A DNA stretch of 64,000 nt from Berberis thunbergii (taxonomy: Eukaryota > Streptophyta > Magnoliopsida > Ranunculales > Berberidaceae): positions 496,001-560,000 of the forward strand of contig QNQO01006979.1 of NCBI GenBank assembly GCA_003290165.1, in the 5' to 3' direction. This document shows, piece by piece, positions 1 to 16,127 of this stretch (positions within the stretch are counted from its first letter, which is position 1; every line of letters begins with the position of its first letter). The position numbers and the translations under genes were made by a program. Below the pieces are notes generated by a model. That model did not search any database, was not told where the DNA came from, and was given only the letters and a program-made list of their open reading frames with translations.

Positions 1-4792
<4,792 letters not shown>

Positions 4793-5100
4793 CGCTGTTG
4801 CTTCTTCTCTTCTCTTCTTCTGAAGATCTGCAACGCCAGTCGATAGATAATCGACCGGCCTGAAATCTAGATTGATTGATTGAGTTCTCTTACCCGGATG
4901 GATCGATCAATCGGATCGACGGAGGAGATTCATCGTGGATAATTTTTTTTTAGGGTTTCGGATCGAGCGAAGAACGACGAGAGCGAAAGAGAGGTGAAAT
5001 AAAATGAAATGAGAGAGAGAGAAAGAGAGTGGGGATGTTTGGTTCAGGTTTCGCGACTTGGCAAAAACATTGAATTGGTTTGTTCAATTGAGGATTTGCC
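4793..5100 (-). promoter_or_regulatory. 5' leader and core promoter region of the PP2A gene
   Basis: This lies directly upstream of the PP2Ac ATG (4792). On the coding strand it holds a long pyrimidine-rich tract (a GA run on the plus strand at about 4981-5030), like the CT-rich patches of plant core promoters and 5' leaders. No clear TATA box was seen. The transcription start cannot be placed from sequence alone. Confidence 0.45.
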
Positions 5101-5320
5101 CCCTCCTTGAAATTTGTTTGGGTGCAGGTAACCCAGAAAAGGAGAATTTATAATTACTGGTTACTCCCCGGGAGAGTATCTATTTGCATATACCTCCTTG
5201 ATATTATTGGGGGATGTGTCGAGCTGAATGAATCTTTGACCATGATTCTGGCCAGGAAATGGTATCAGTTCAGTTGGACTTGCATATTTGGGGAAACGAA
5301 ATAGGGGAGGGAGGTGGCGT

Positions 5321-5399
5321 GGTGGGGATCGTTTACCTACCTCGGAATGTGTTCTATCATTTTGTGTGCGCATTCAAAACGGAGTGAACGATCCCCACC
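5321..5399. repeat. Inverted repeat (foldback) upstream of the PP2A gene
   Basis: A 13-base arm at 5321-5333 (GGTGGGGATCGTT) recurs as its exact reverse complement at 5387-5399, with weaker similarity continuing outward on both sides. It sits next to the longer hairpin at 5469-5595 and shares the GAGGRAAC / GCGAGG words with it. The two may belong to one foldback element. Confidence 0.55.
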
Positions 5400-5468
5400 A
5401 CCATCCCCTCGCTCGTTTCCTCACCATTTAGAATTTCTGATTTGGGAAATATAGAATTTAGTAAAATT

Positions 5469-5595
5469 CTAATTGTCGAGGGAAACAGCGAGGACCCCAC
5501 AGGAGGGAAGGGGAGCCGTCCATTCCCCCCGAGATGCATCTCTCCCCCCTGTGGGGTCCCTCGTTGTTTTCCTCGCTGCTTCCCTCGACGATTAG
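5469..5595. repeat. Long near-palindromic hairpin
   Basis: The left arm starts CTAATTGTCGAGGGAAAC (5469) and the right arm ends as its near reverse complement, GATTAG, at 5595. The arms share GTCGAGGGAARCAGCGAGGA and ACCCCACAGG. The left arm lacks about 12 bases present in the right arm. The loop around 5505-5550 is GC-rich. This is a foldback MITE-like structure; transcription through it would give a strong RNA hairpin. Confidence 0.7.
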
Positions 5596-5599
5596 ACGG

Positions 5600-6347
5600 A
5601 TTCCAGATTTTAATATTGAAGACATAATGTTCAAACCAGATTGGACCGGAGCGAACCAAAGGTAACCAATTCGGTTCATTGAACAAAAGGATTGGTATAT
5701 TTGAAGTTAGATATTTTTTTTGTAACAATTGTTGTTATGCTTCGTGTCAATACGGTGACATTATATGAAAATTCATCATCCCAAATAAAATATTGAGCTT
5801 GAAAAAAAAAACATAAATCTCATCAACAACTATAATTATCATTATACAATGGATTGTTGCACCCTAGCATCAGGAGCGGATCCGAAAATTTGACATGATA
5901 TGTTACAAATGATATCAAACTGCAACAACATCTAGATGATCGGCTTAGAAATCATTGTCGCCTCCTTGTTCTTCTTCGCCAAGCAACAAATTGTAGTCGT
6001 CAATGGAATAATTCATTCGCAAATGCATTAACCGTGCCCCTAAAATAATTATGGAAATAAGAAATTTCTACAAAATCTCATTTTTCATGCTTTATGTAGA
6101 CAACTCCCATAATAAATACACACTGATTTAGCAATATTTTTCTCATTATAATTCAAAATTAAGTCATTCATTTTTTTGTTTGTAGCTCATTGCGTCGTCG
6201 TTCTTTTGATAAATATCAATTTGACATTCTAATCGACAAACTACATATTTTATAAATTGATTGCTCGATATAAACAATCACCTAAATTTTATTGTTATTC
6301 CAAAAATATGTCGAAGTTCCTAGTACAACAAATCATGAAAAGTAAGA
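5600..6347. other. Intergenic sequence without recognisable features
   Basis: AT-rich DNA. No exon-like open frame, RNA gene or bounded repeat was recognised. Confidence 0.5.
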
Positions 6348-6745
6348 TATTCTGAAGAAAAAATCGATTTACCAACCGAACCGATTCGGTTTGGATCGAT
6401 TTCGATTTTAAAAAATTCAAAACCGAAGTGGTCGGTTCGGTTTTCGATTTCTATGTGATTTTAACCAACCAAACCGAACCGACCGAATATATATAATAAA
6501 TAATATATATTTTATATATAAATAATACAATATGTTTAAAATAGTCGGTCGGTTCGATTTTAGTCAGTTCGGTTACGGTTACAGTTACGGTTACGGTTAC
6601 GGTTACGATTTGCATAAATTAGAATTGGTTCGGTTTTGTTAATGATCGATTTCGGTTTCGGTTTGAAAATTTTAAAACTAACCTAAGTCGGTTCGGTTCA
6701 CGGTTTAGGTGAAAAACCGAACCGTCGATTCGGTTTTCAGCCCTA
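6348..6745. mobile_element. Small hAT-like MITE rich in CGGTTCGGTTT
   Basis: The right end (CGGTTTTCAGCCCTA) reads TAGGGCTGAAAACCGAATCG in reverse complement, a common plant hAT-type terminus. The left end (TATTCTGAAGAAAAAATCG) is a degenerate match. The flanks AAGTAAGA (6340-6347) and AAGCAATA (6746-6753) agree at 6 of 8 bases, consistent with a decayed 8-bp target duplication. The interior is built of AACCGAACCG / CGGTTCGG words and holds a hexamer array. No protein is encoded. The left boundary is less certain than the right. Confidence 0.5.
6571..6606. repeat. (GGTTAC)6 hexamer array
   Basis: Six tandem hexamers lie in 36 bases, one of them AGTTAC. The array lies inside the hAT-like MITE and probably grew from its CGGTT-rich sequence. 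Confidence 0.85.
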
Positions 6746-8382
6746 AAGCAATAGTTTAAGTCTAACATAGGACTATAAGTGAAGACATCATCCCATATCA
6801 CTGCAATAATAGTGAAGATAAATTGGAATTGTCTATAACGACGCGTTGTACTTATCTTGCACCTCAAATTGTTTTGGTAAAAATAAAAGAAATTCATCGT
6901 CATGAAACAATAATCAATGGTTAAACAATCCAAAATGCGAGAAAATGGGGGGAGGGAGAGAGGGTTGATTCATAATTTATAAGAACTAGGTCTTACATTT
7001 TCAAATTAGATTTTTTTTTCATCTCAAATCAAGATATAAAGTGCACAACTATTAAAGTTCTTTTGAAAAAATTTGAAATTTTCAAAAGCAACTTACTTCT
7101 TTTTAATAAATAGAAACCATTTGGCAATGAAATTTTCTCGCTTAAGAGCGTCAATAAATAAATTATAAACAATGAAAGTGGTCGCAACTATTAAAAAAAT
7201 GCATTCAACCCCAAGAACTCAACATCAAAAAATTTACAATAAGAATCATCCGTACAAAGTCCTAAATCAACAAGTAATTTTATTTTAGGATTAACAAAAA
7301 GTGATTGAGTATACTAAACCATTTTTAAAAGCTAAAACTAGAAAATAAAGTTGGCTGCATTGAGCCAAAAGTACACATAGCAATTCCCTTTTTTTAAATT
7401 GTTGCACTCACTTACATATTTATTTATTTTTATTACGTATTTTTTCCGTCCCTCTGTGTTTAGTGAATACATTATACTCTTATGCACTTTATATTTTTCA
7501 TACAACCTACCATAGAGTTTGCTATTTATTGTAGAACTTGTGACGATGTTAGTGTATCATTGATGTTTGTACGCAAATTTGAAAAGTAAAAAATTTATTT
7601 GTGACTGAAATTTAGCTTTATCGATAACATTTACTTTTTTTTCGTCAAGAAGAAAATTTATGCTCACAAACGAGAAAACTTAAAAACCAATTTGTTTTTA
7701 TTGTTAAAAAATGTAAGTCGGTGTTACATATTTTATGTTGATGCAACAGAGTCGAAACCTCCCAAAATATCGGTATAACAAATAGTTGGTGCAACCAAAC
7801 CTAATAGCCGGGTACATGTAACAACTCCCTTAATTTATTATCTCGTAAGATAGTGAACCATTTGCTAGGTAATCAAATTTAAAAAGTTAATTATCATTAT
7901 AAGATATAGAGCGTAAAAATAAACAAAGTATCAATGCCAACACCCATAAAATTTGGATAGATAGATAAATTGAGATTTTATCGGTTGGTGTCGATGACTT
8001 ATTTGCTTGTCATTCTGGATCATATACAATAAGTGCACTATTCGTCGATTAAAATGAGCAAAACGGTAAATAAAAATATAGATAAAAAATTTAATATTAT
8101 AAAAATGTGTAATGATGGTTTAGTATCTCCAATGAATATATATATTTTGGATTAGAGAAACATAGATTGTTTTATATTAAGAACGATGAGAGAAAATAGT
8201 AGAGCAAAAACATGGTCTCCTAACAAAAGTATACATCATGTGAAAATGTGATGTCCCCTATGTGTCAAAATCTAGATAACAAAAAACACAATAAACAAAA
8301 CTTGTCACAACTATAATTACTCATTTGCACTAGAATTCCCCTTTGCACTAGAATTCCCCTTATCTAGAATCAACTAAGCATG
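6746..8382. other. Intergenic sequence without recognisable features
   Basis: AT-rich DNA with only short chance frames. A perfect 18-base direct duplication (TTTGCACTAGAATTCCCC) lies at about 8324-8360 just outside the next transposon. Confidence 0.5.
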
Positions 8383-8617
8383 GATAAATTTAGGGGTGGG
8401 CATCCCATCCCGCGATCCCGTTCCCGTCCCGTCCCGATTTTTTCGGGTCTTAATGAGATTGAATAATTTCATCCTGATCCCGTCCCGATCTAGAATGGGA
8501 TGGGATGGGATGAAGATTTTCAATCCCACCAATCCCGTCCCGTCCCGAACTAATTTATTAATATTTTTATTTAATTATTTATTTTAGAATTGTGGATGCC
8601 CATACAAAACTTGAAAT

Positions 8618-9285
8618 CCCTCCAACTTGGAGGAATCACTGAAACTTTTTACGGAAATGGAGAAGATGAATGAAAAGGCTACAAGGGAGGACTCTGGAGA
8701 TTGTCAGAGTGACTTGATAATCCCTAATGAAATCACATTCATTGGAGTTCTGATGGCTTGCACCCATGTAGGATTAGTGGAACAAGGGTGGCTGCATCTC
8801 GAGAGCATGACCAAGAAATACAACTTGAAACCTCAAATTTCTCATTATGGCTGCATGGTTGATCTTTTGTGCTGAACTGGGTTTTTGAATGAAGCATATA
8901 GATTCATCGTCCACATGCCAATCAGACCAAATGCAGTTGTGTGGCGCACTTTGCTTGGTGCGTGTAAGCTCCAAGAGAACGTTCAACTTGCGGCTAATGC
9001 TTGGCGTAAGCTACTTGAATTGGATCCAAGCTATGTTGGTGATGATGTTAGCATGTCTAACACCTATGCTTCTGCTGGCCAGTGGGATGAAAAGAGATGA
9101 TAAGATCTCAGATAAAACATAGAAGACCTCCAGGATGCAGTTCAATTGAAGTGGAAAATCAAGTTCATGAGTTTGTCATTGCAGATAAGAATCACCCTCT
9201 GAAGGATGTCATATATGAAGTCCTGGAAGCATTGTTACAAAACATGAAAGCTTGTGACTACTCCATCGATGTTTCAGATTTGTAG
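8618..9285 (+). pseudogene. Captured fragment of a pentatricopeptide-repeat (PPR) protein gene, E-domain end
   Basis: The translation reads LEESLKLFTEM, then PNEITFIGVLMACTHVGLVE, SHYGCMVDLLC, MPIRPNAVVWRTLLGACK and PGCSSIEVENQVHEFVIADK. This is the usual order of the last PPR motifs followed by the E/E+ region of PLS-class PPR proteins, which act in organellar RNA editing. A TGA at about 8873 replaces the residue after DLLC, and a frame change with a stop occurs near 9098. The start and most of the protein are missing. It lies wholly inside the hAT element, so I read it as transduplicated and non-functional. No intron is visible. Confidence 0.85.
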
Positions 9286-9547
9286 CTGATAATTTTGGAA
9301 ATGATTAATAAATGAAGACATTGCGAAATAGAGAATCTCATCCTGCCCTTCCCTCAATCCACAAATATAATTATAAGTCAAAATGTCATTAAACATGTAA
9401 GTTGTAACACAGTTGTGAAACACGATATCTGTTTAAGTTATCAACGTATCGATTTCTCTGGACTATTCTACTGAAAATATTTTTCAAAGTAAACTATTGT
9501 TTGAGAAAATTACATGACTGGAGCAAAATGGTATAAAACTATAAAAA

Positions 9548-9874
9548 CTACATAAGCTTTTTCCTCTCAAAGAAAGTCTTCAAATGCCATAGCTGCAAGC
9601 TAGCCAGTGTTAAGCAAATGAAAAGCGACAGGAAACTCAACCAGTCCATTTTAGAGTTGGTTGGTCTGTTCAGCATATGCATTTCTTCCTCCTTGAAATG
9701 TTCAAGAATTAATAGGTTACAAGATTGAATAACATGCCTAACAAACTACTCTTCTATAACAAATATTAAAAATGAAAGTTTTCTCGCTGTGCATACCTCT
9801 CTCGAAGGTAAAACATCTCCTCGTGAATGTTTTCTCACAGTATCCTCCAATTTTTTCAGCTCCAATTCCATGAC
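9548..9874 (-). pseudogene. Captured 3' end of a p24 / EMP24-GP25L family gene (two exons and intron)
   Basis: On the minus strand the exon 9874-9797 (after TTGCTAG, before GTATGC) encodes MELELKKLEDTV and then, after a one-base shift, HEEMFYLRER. The exon 9691-9548 encodes EEEMHMLNRPTNSKMDW, a hydrophobic membrane segment (LSFLSLFICLTLASLQLW) and the tail HLKTFFERKKLM with a stop at 9548. This is the coiled coil, membrane span and dilysine COPI-binding tail of p24-type cargo receptors, which cycle between ER and Golgi. Retained splice sites show that genomic DNA, not cDNA, was captured. The frameshift and missing N-terminal part make it a pseudogene. Confidence 0.8.
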
Positions 9875-10150
9875 CTAGCAACAAAGATAGACAAGAAAAG
9901 TTGAGATCTGGCTAAGTAGAAAATTTGAGATAGTAATTACTTGCAATTGACATTGTTGTTTTTTTAATGTACAATTAGCAAGATTTTCTTTTAGAGGGTA
10001 AAACAATGCTTTCAACAGTGAAGAAAGCCACCCCAACATTCAAGAATAATAGCACGCTGATCCTGTCTCTCGTCCCGTCCCGATCCCGTATGAACGGGAT
10101 GGGATAGGGATGGGTATATCTCATCCCATCCCGTCCAGTGCCCACCCCTA

Positions 10151-10502
10151 GATAAATTTGTTGAAAAGAACAACAATGATAATATTCAGTAGAATATCAC
10201 TTGAATTTGAAGTGCACTAAAGGTTTTTAAATTCAAATGCATTGTGACCAAGCACATTAGTAAGATGTTGAGTTCATCATCATACGTAAAACTTTGCTTG
10301 TTATGACACAACACCTACTTTTGTCTTTATAAATGCATTTCCTCAATAATAGTCAATATTGGAAATAAAAAAGTTAAATTTCTAAAAAAGCTCAAATGAA
10401 ATACAAAACCGTGTAATTAGTTTTCGCATACGTTCTACTTAAAAATTATAACAACGACCTTTGTACTCATGTAAACGCATAGATAAGAAATATCATTATT
10501 AT
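10151..10502. other. Short intergenic spacer between two transposons
   Basis: AT-rich DNA. It includes one hAT target duplication (10151-10158) but no gene-like sequence. Confidence 0.5.
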
Positions 10503-11180
10503 TGAAGCAGTCTTTTTCCGTTTCCTACTTTGACCTAATCTCGTTGATCTGTACAAGTAACACACGTGAGCCAATGACCACCGTTGTGGTGGCCGATGGC
10601 ATTTCGATGCTAAAGTCAGACATGGATCTAGAAAATGCGTAATGTTGTAAACAAAAAATTTGTAGCATACCTTAGCATACTAACCTCATGTCTTATTTAT
10701 AATGCAGGATTCCTGGTTTACAAGGTCATCATAGGTGTAGATTAGGAAGGAGATCTTCGTGGAGATCCTTCTCTAATTACGAGTCATGTTGTAGGAAGGA
10801 AATTCATTGTTAACCTTATGCTCCTAGATACGCGAGAAATAGAACCTAATATAAGAGCAATCCGTAGAAGGGAATTTCCATCTGTGGAATGTACTATGGT
10901 ATTTACTTCCTAGTTGGAACAAACAACTATTGCAGTTGCCCGTCCGAAGCTGATCCTCGAGATATTTGCCTTAGTAGGACTTATATGTATTGAGGATAGT
11001 TGTGAGATGTGTGGGCTTAGCAGGATGTAAGAGTTCGGGTCCGTCTGGCGTACTGAACTAGGTGGGCTTGAAACCGCTTGGGCCGGATCAGTGTTAGGCT
11101 GACGCTAAGGCCTGTATTTCCTTGAGATCATCATGACACGTGTATGGCTTAGGGATGTGACCTTTTTTTATGTATCATCA
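10503..11180 (-). repeat. 3' LTR of the Tat-like element
   Basis: It begins TGATGATACATAAAAA on the element's strand (11180) and ends near TGAAGCAG on the plus strand (10503). It aligns along its length with 18482-19160, for example over GTTGTGGTGGCCGATGGCA and GAAACCGCTTGGGCCGGATC. A purine-rich tract (GAAGGGAGTAGT on the minus strand, 11181-11195) precedes it as polypurine tract. Confidence 0.88.
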
Positions 11181-11256
11181 ACTACTCCCTTCGAGTTAGT
11201 GGGGCGTTAAGTCGGTCCATTGACTCTTTGAAAAAGTGACCATACCGTCGTGATGA

Positions 11257-13232
11257 TTGAACTTAAAGCGTTTGCCTCAAGTGGTGAATAGCATTAAAGG
11301 GTACGCGATTGCTCAAGGAGGGAAAATGCGATTTGTCTTCCCTATAAATATTTGCCACTTTGATACAAATTTTCTTATTCATATCTGCACTGTTCTTTCA
11401 ATCCATAATATTGACGTAAAATCTGATTTGTTTTCTCTACCGATGGCTGACAATGCTGAACTTTCTCCCAAGGACCTGTTATCCCTCACTTGCATCAAGT
11501 TCTTCGAAGGTAGCTTGGTCGACGAAACTGAGTTGATCAGGCTTTGTAGTTTGTACCATGTCCTTAGAGATTTGGAAATTGTTCTCGCGTTCGGAGGTTT
11601 GGGCCCAATTGTACCTTTTCAAGGGTATATAAGTTTGCAGCGAGGCATGTTTGAGTCGGGGCTTTGGTTTCCAGTACCAGATGTTGCCTGGCGCTTCTTC
11701 ATCCATTTCCATATACCTCCCGCTCAAATGGTTCCGAGCGGGTTCAAGGTTCTGCTTGTGATTCTTCTGAGGGCACATGACGTTGGCCTCCGTTTGACCT
11801 CACCGGTGATCCATCACATGACCGCTACTAGATTAGATCCCAGAGGTATCTGCATATTGAATTGTCCTTTTTGTTTGTGCTTGGTAGCAGACGTCGCTGA
11901 ATATTGGGAGAAACATTGGTTATTGGCTTCGGTGAATTTTGGGTACTTCAAGCTTGGGAGTCGTAGAGTGTCCCGATACTTCAGTTTGATCTTGGTGAGT
12001 TTCTAGGTTGTTGGTGTGTGCATATTTTTGTATATCCCTTATGCGGTGATGGTTCTGACATTATTCCTTTGTTTCAGGAAAGTTTGTTATTTTGTCTCTT
12101 AGTGAGGAAGAGAGACAAATAAAGAGTGAGTTTATCAAACTCCCTTTGAAATTCGTTGAGGAGGTTATAATGCCATGCAATTTTGTGAGCAGCAAGTTGC
12201 TGCAGTGTTTTCATGGTGCTCGCCCCGTGCCAACTTCACCGACTGAGGGGGTGGTCGCTCGTTGCACGAAAAAAGAAAAGTGTGGCTCTGCCTAGTCCGT
12301 TCAGGCTTGCTGACTTGGAGGCGAATGTGCCTCCCGTTGTTGTTCCAAGGAAAAGGCAACCCTCCGATAGGACGACTTCTCCCCTTGGGACGTCGTGATC
12401 TGCACATGCAGCACCCTGGGAGGGGGGTCGTAGCTTCCCTTTAGATGCTTATGTTTCCTTTGCTGACTTAGAAGGGGAGGAAGCCAGGCCGCGTGTTGAT
12501 GTTTCGGTCATCCTGGTCCCAAAGTGATCACTCGTGCCCTTGTGTCGCAGAGTCATGTTCCGCTGCACTCCGAGGCTCGCAGGAGAGTTCTTGCTTTTGA
12601 AAAGGCCTTTTGCAGACTTGCAGATGTCATATTCAGATGCTCTCTATCGGGTGGATTCCCTGAATGGTCAGTTGCAGAATTTTGATACTATCGCGAACCT
12701 TGGGGCTACAGGGGCCACAACCTCTGTCACCGAATCAAAATTTGCTGGTATGAGGTATCAACTGAGGGTGCCCAAGTCTGACTCGGCGTCGACTTGTGCT
12801 TAACTGAGGCGGACCAGGGCGAAACTAGAGTGCCTAGATGTGGTCGTGGACAGGTGTTCTTCTAATCTTGAGGCCCAAAGAGCCGAGAGCAGGCTGGCAG
12901 AGGCAGAATGGGTCGTTGAACGACAATAGTTGGAGTTCTCAATTCATGAGGGGTTTCGTCATTTTCGTGAGGAAGAGTGATTGTTGCCTGATGAGCGTTC
13001 ACACTACGCAGCCCTGGTCGACTCGGTGGATTTCGACTTGTCGGGCAGGAGGTCGTTAATCTCATCTGAGGTTATTCGGGATAGGTTGGAGCTTTAGGAG
13101 CTGATCAGAGGAGAGCATCTCGGCGTTGACTTTGATTTTTCCCGCTACAGGAGGGCTGCTTTTGGACCGATCAATCGAGGGGAGTGCTCTGGCTTCACAG
13201 GACTAGCTGCTGAGGAGGATGCTTCTCCTTAA
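11257..13232 (+). pseudogene. Antisense ORF of the Tat-like element (putative gypsy-type transposon domain)
   Basis: A 249-codon frame (11257-12006) runs opposite to gag-pol. It holds LPMADNAELSPKD, GLWFPVPDVAWRFFIHF and PAQMVPSGFKVLLVILL, resembling the plant domain labelled putative gypsy-type transposon (Transposase_28). A GTGAGT donor at 11995 and a TTTCAG acceptor at 12077 suggest an 83-base intron, but the frames do not join exactly, so an indel is likely. Downstream pieces continue the protein on the plus strand: LSEEERQIKSEFIKLPLKF (12092 on) and, near the end, a stretch including DERSHYAALVDSVDFDLSG and SRYRRAAFGPINRGECSGF up to a stop at 13230. Several stops and shifts break it. Function is unknown; such antisense ORFs are known from Tat/Retand elements. 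Confidence 0.65.
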
Positions 13233-13466
13233 AATGGTTGTAACATCCTTCCCTAGACAGACACATATTTTTATTTCTTGAATGAAAGTGTTGTTTTGTC
13301 TCGTATTGTCATATTTACTTTTAGATGCTTCGTAAATCATGGAGTTTGTACTACTCGGCGGTTATATTGCTACTTCGGATTGTTGTCGTTGACCTTGTGA
13401 CAAAAATCGTCGTTGTTGAGGGTTGACCAGGTTCCCTTGATCATTGTCTGTAATGACTTCTTGGCG

Positions 13467-14662
13467 AGTCATCGTCGTCAATGAACAATCGCCGACTAGA
13501 CTCCCACTTCCTCGGCCAACGTGGTCCGTATTCAGCGGACTAGGCTTTGGGCACCAGAAGTTGTCGTCATCAGTTGCGAACTGACTAAGCTTACCTGGTA
13601 AGTTCGGCGATCATTGTTTGTTAGAGAGCAATGATCCCTTGGTGAGTCATCGTTATCAGCGGACAAGCGCTGACTAGACTCCCACTTCCTCAACGGTCGT
13701 GGTCCGCACTTAGCGGACTAGGCTTTGGACACTAAAAGCCATCATCATCAATTGCGAACTGACTAAGCTTACCTGGTAAATTTGGCGATCATTGTCTATT
13801 AAAGAGCAATGATCCTTTGGCGAGTTGTCATAATCAGCAGACAAGCGCTGACTAGACTCCCACTTTCTCGGTCGTCGTGGTCTGCGTTCAGTGGACTAGG
13901 CTTTGGGTTGATATTCGAGTCTAGCCATAGTTAGGCTTATCGAGGGTTGTAACGACAGAAGTGGAAGTTTTGGTAAAAGCAAATATTTCATTGATAATAT
14001 TTTTTGAGGTGCTCTACATTCCATGGTCGTTTAAGCTTGTCGTCGTCTGTATCTTTCAGCCAGTAGTCATCGTCGTCATCGAACAATCGCCGACTAGACT
14101 CCCACTTCCTCGGCCAACGTGGTCCGTGTGCAGCGGACTAGGCTTTGGGCACCAGAAGTCGTCGTCATCAGTTGCGAACTGACTAAGCTTACCTGGTAAG
14201 TTCGGCGATCATTGTTTGTTAGAGAGCAATGATCCCTTGGCGAGTCATCGTTATCAGCGGACAAGCGCTGACTAGACTCCCACTTCCTCAACCGTTGTGG
14301 TCCGCACTTACCGGACTAGGCTTTGGACACTAGAAGCCATCATCATCATATGCGAACTGACTAAGCTTACCTGGTAAGTTTGGCGATCATTGTCTATTAA
14401 AGAGCAATGATCCTTTGGCGAGTTGTCATAATCAGCAGACAAGCGCTGACTAGACTCCCACTTTCTCAGTCGTCGTGGTCTGCGTGCAGCGGACTAGGCT
14501 TTGGGTTGATATTCGAGTCTAGCCATAGTTAGGCTTATCGAGGGTTGTAAGGACAGAAGTGGAAGTTTTGGTAAAAGCAAATATTTCATTGATAATATTT
14601 TTTGAGGTGTTCTACATTCCATGGTCGTTTAAGCTCGTCGTCGTCTGTATCTTTCAGCCAGT
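13467..14662. repeat. Nested tandem repeat in the 3' region of the Tat-like element (2 x 598 bp, each with three subrepeats)
   Basis: Two adjacent copies (about 13467-14064 and 14065-14662) are nearly identical. Each holds three related subunits of about 180 bp starting near CTGACTAGACTCCCACTT and containing GCGGACTAGGCTTTGG. Between subunits there is a perfect 8-base dyad, GATCATTG then CAATGATC, separated by 12 bases. Variable tandem arrays in this position are known for Tat/Ogre elements, where they can seed satellite DNA. Confidence 0.85.
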
Positions 14663-15115
14663 ATGTTCCCAACCTGTTGACCTTGGTGACTCTGTATGGT
14701 CTTTCCCAGTTTGGGTTTAGCTTTCCCGCTCCGGCATCTTTGGTGTTTTGCTAGGTTTTCTTGAACACCCAATCTTCCACATTAAACTCATGTGGTTTGA
14801 TCTTCTTGTTCTAATATTGCGCCATTCGATGTTTGTAGGCGGCAATTTTGGCGGAGGTTAGATCCCACTTTTTGTCGAGGAGGTCTTGCCCTATGCGCAA
14901 GGCTTCGTCGTTAACATATGGTCTGAACTCCTCTGTTTGGAAGGTTGGCACATCGAGTTCTACTGAAACCATAGCTTCTGACCCGTAAGCTAGGGCGAAA
15001 GGTGTTTATTTGGTAGGGACTCTTTTGGTTGTCCGATATGCCCAGAGTATTCCTAGTAGCTTTGGAACCCATTTTCCTTTGGTTGCGTCAAACTTTCTCT
15101 TGATGGCCTCTAGGA

Positions 15116-15668
15116 TCATCCGGTTGGTGACCTTCGCTTGGTTGTTGGTTTGGGGTGCCTTGGCGAGGAGAAGTGGTGATCAATACTCAAACTTTTGCAC
15201 AATTTCTTGACCTTGCTACCTTCAAACTGGGTTTCGTTGTCGCTGACCAATATTCTATGGATGCCAAATCTACAGACGATGGTGGCCCATAGAAATTTTT
15301 TGATCTGGACCTGCCCGATTTGGGATAGGGGCTCGGCTTTGACCCACTTGGAGAAGTAGTCGACGACCACAAATGGAACTTTTTACCGGCTGATGTTGGG
15401 AGCGGTCCGAAGATGGCCACGGGTTAATCATCGGAATTATTGGCTGGGCCGACATATGCGTGCATGGTACGAATCTCTGACAATTGTCGCATTTTCGGAC
15501 AATATCTTTGGCGTCTCGCTGCATGGTCCGCCAATAGTACCCTAGAGTTAGGGCTTTATGGGGCGAGGGTTCCCCCGCCCGGGTGATTCCAACATATACC
15601 GCTGTGGATTTTACCCAGAACCTGGCTTGCCTTTGAAGGTGATAGACATCAGAGCAGGGCCCTGTCAC
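15116..15668 (-). pseudogene. Tat-like element integrase
   Basis: Two overlapping minus frames encode the zinc-binding part (HKALTLGYYWRTM followed by KCDNCQRF) and the catalytic core (MVVDYFSKWVKAEPL, then FGIHRILVSDNETQFEG) with the two Asp positions of the DDE triad. The frames differ and contain losses, so the enzyme is not functional. It lies downstream of RT and RNase H, as in Ty3/gypsy. Confidence 0.85.
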
Positions 15669-15926
15669 TGATATCTTGTATAACTTGTCGTTTAGGAGAA
15701 TGTATTTTGTTGTTCAGCTTTTTAGTGTTCTCACTTCAACCTTCTTTGTTGGTAGGGCTCCAGTTTCTATGTACTCCAGTATCGGAGTCATCCAATTTGG
15801 CTGTGTTTCCACAGCACAGATATCTATATGTTCTTCTTCATCGAGGCTTGATTGCTCCAAATATTGAATGAGGTTGTCAGAGACTTCCTCGGAGGCTGGG
15901 GCTTCTTTGGCTAACGTGTTGGCTCT

Positions 15927-16127
15927 TTAATTGTCATCTTGGGAGCACTGCGTGAGTTCACAGCTCTTGAACCTGTCCATTATGCCAAGTACCTTGTCGC
16001 GGTAGACTATCATGCAGGGTTCCTTACTGTTGAAATCTCCTTTGATTTGATTGACTACCAGTCTTGAGTTGTTGTATGCCGTTAGGCGATCTATACCGAT
16101 CCCTAATGCTAGACTTAGGTCGGTCAT
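15927..16127 (-). pseudogene. Tat-like element RNase H fragment
   Basis: The frame reads ALGIGIDRLTAYNNSRLVVNQ with QIKGDF and MDRFKSCELTQ after it. This matches the second half of a type-I RNase H of the kind that plant Tat elements carry as an extra, archaeal-like copy between RT/RNH and integrase. The usual D in YSDSQLVV is N here (YNNSRLVV), so an active-site residue appears lost. Confidence 0.65.

Larger units (their letters stand above)
8391..10150. mobile_element. Non-autonomous hAT element carrying two host-gene fragments
   Basis: The termini are perfect inverted repeats, TAGGGGTGGGCA at 8391 and TGCCCACCCCTA ending at 10150. They are flanked by identical 8-bp target duplications GATAAATT (8383-8390 and 10151-10158), the hAT signature. 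Subterminal regions carry many GGGATGGGAT / ATCCCGTCCCG words on both sides. There is no transposase frame. The interior instead holds a PPR-protein fragment on the plus strand (8618-9285) and two exons of a p24-family gene on the minus strand (9548-9874). The same left-end sequence is seen at 19423-19569, so this is a family with several copies here. Confidence 0.88.
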
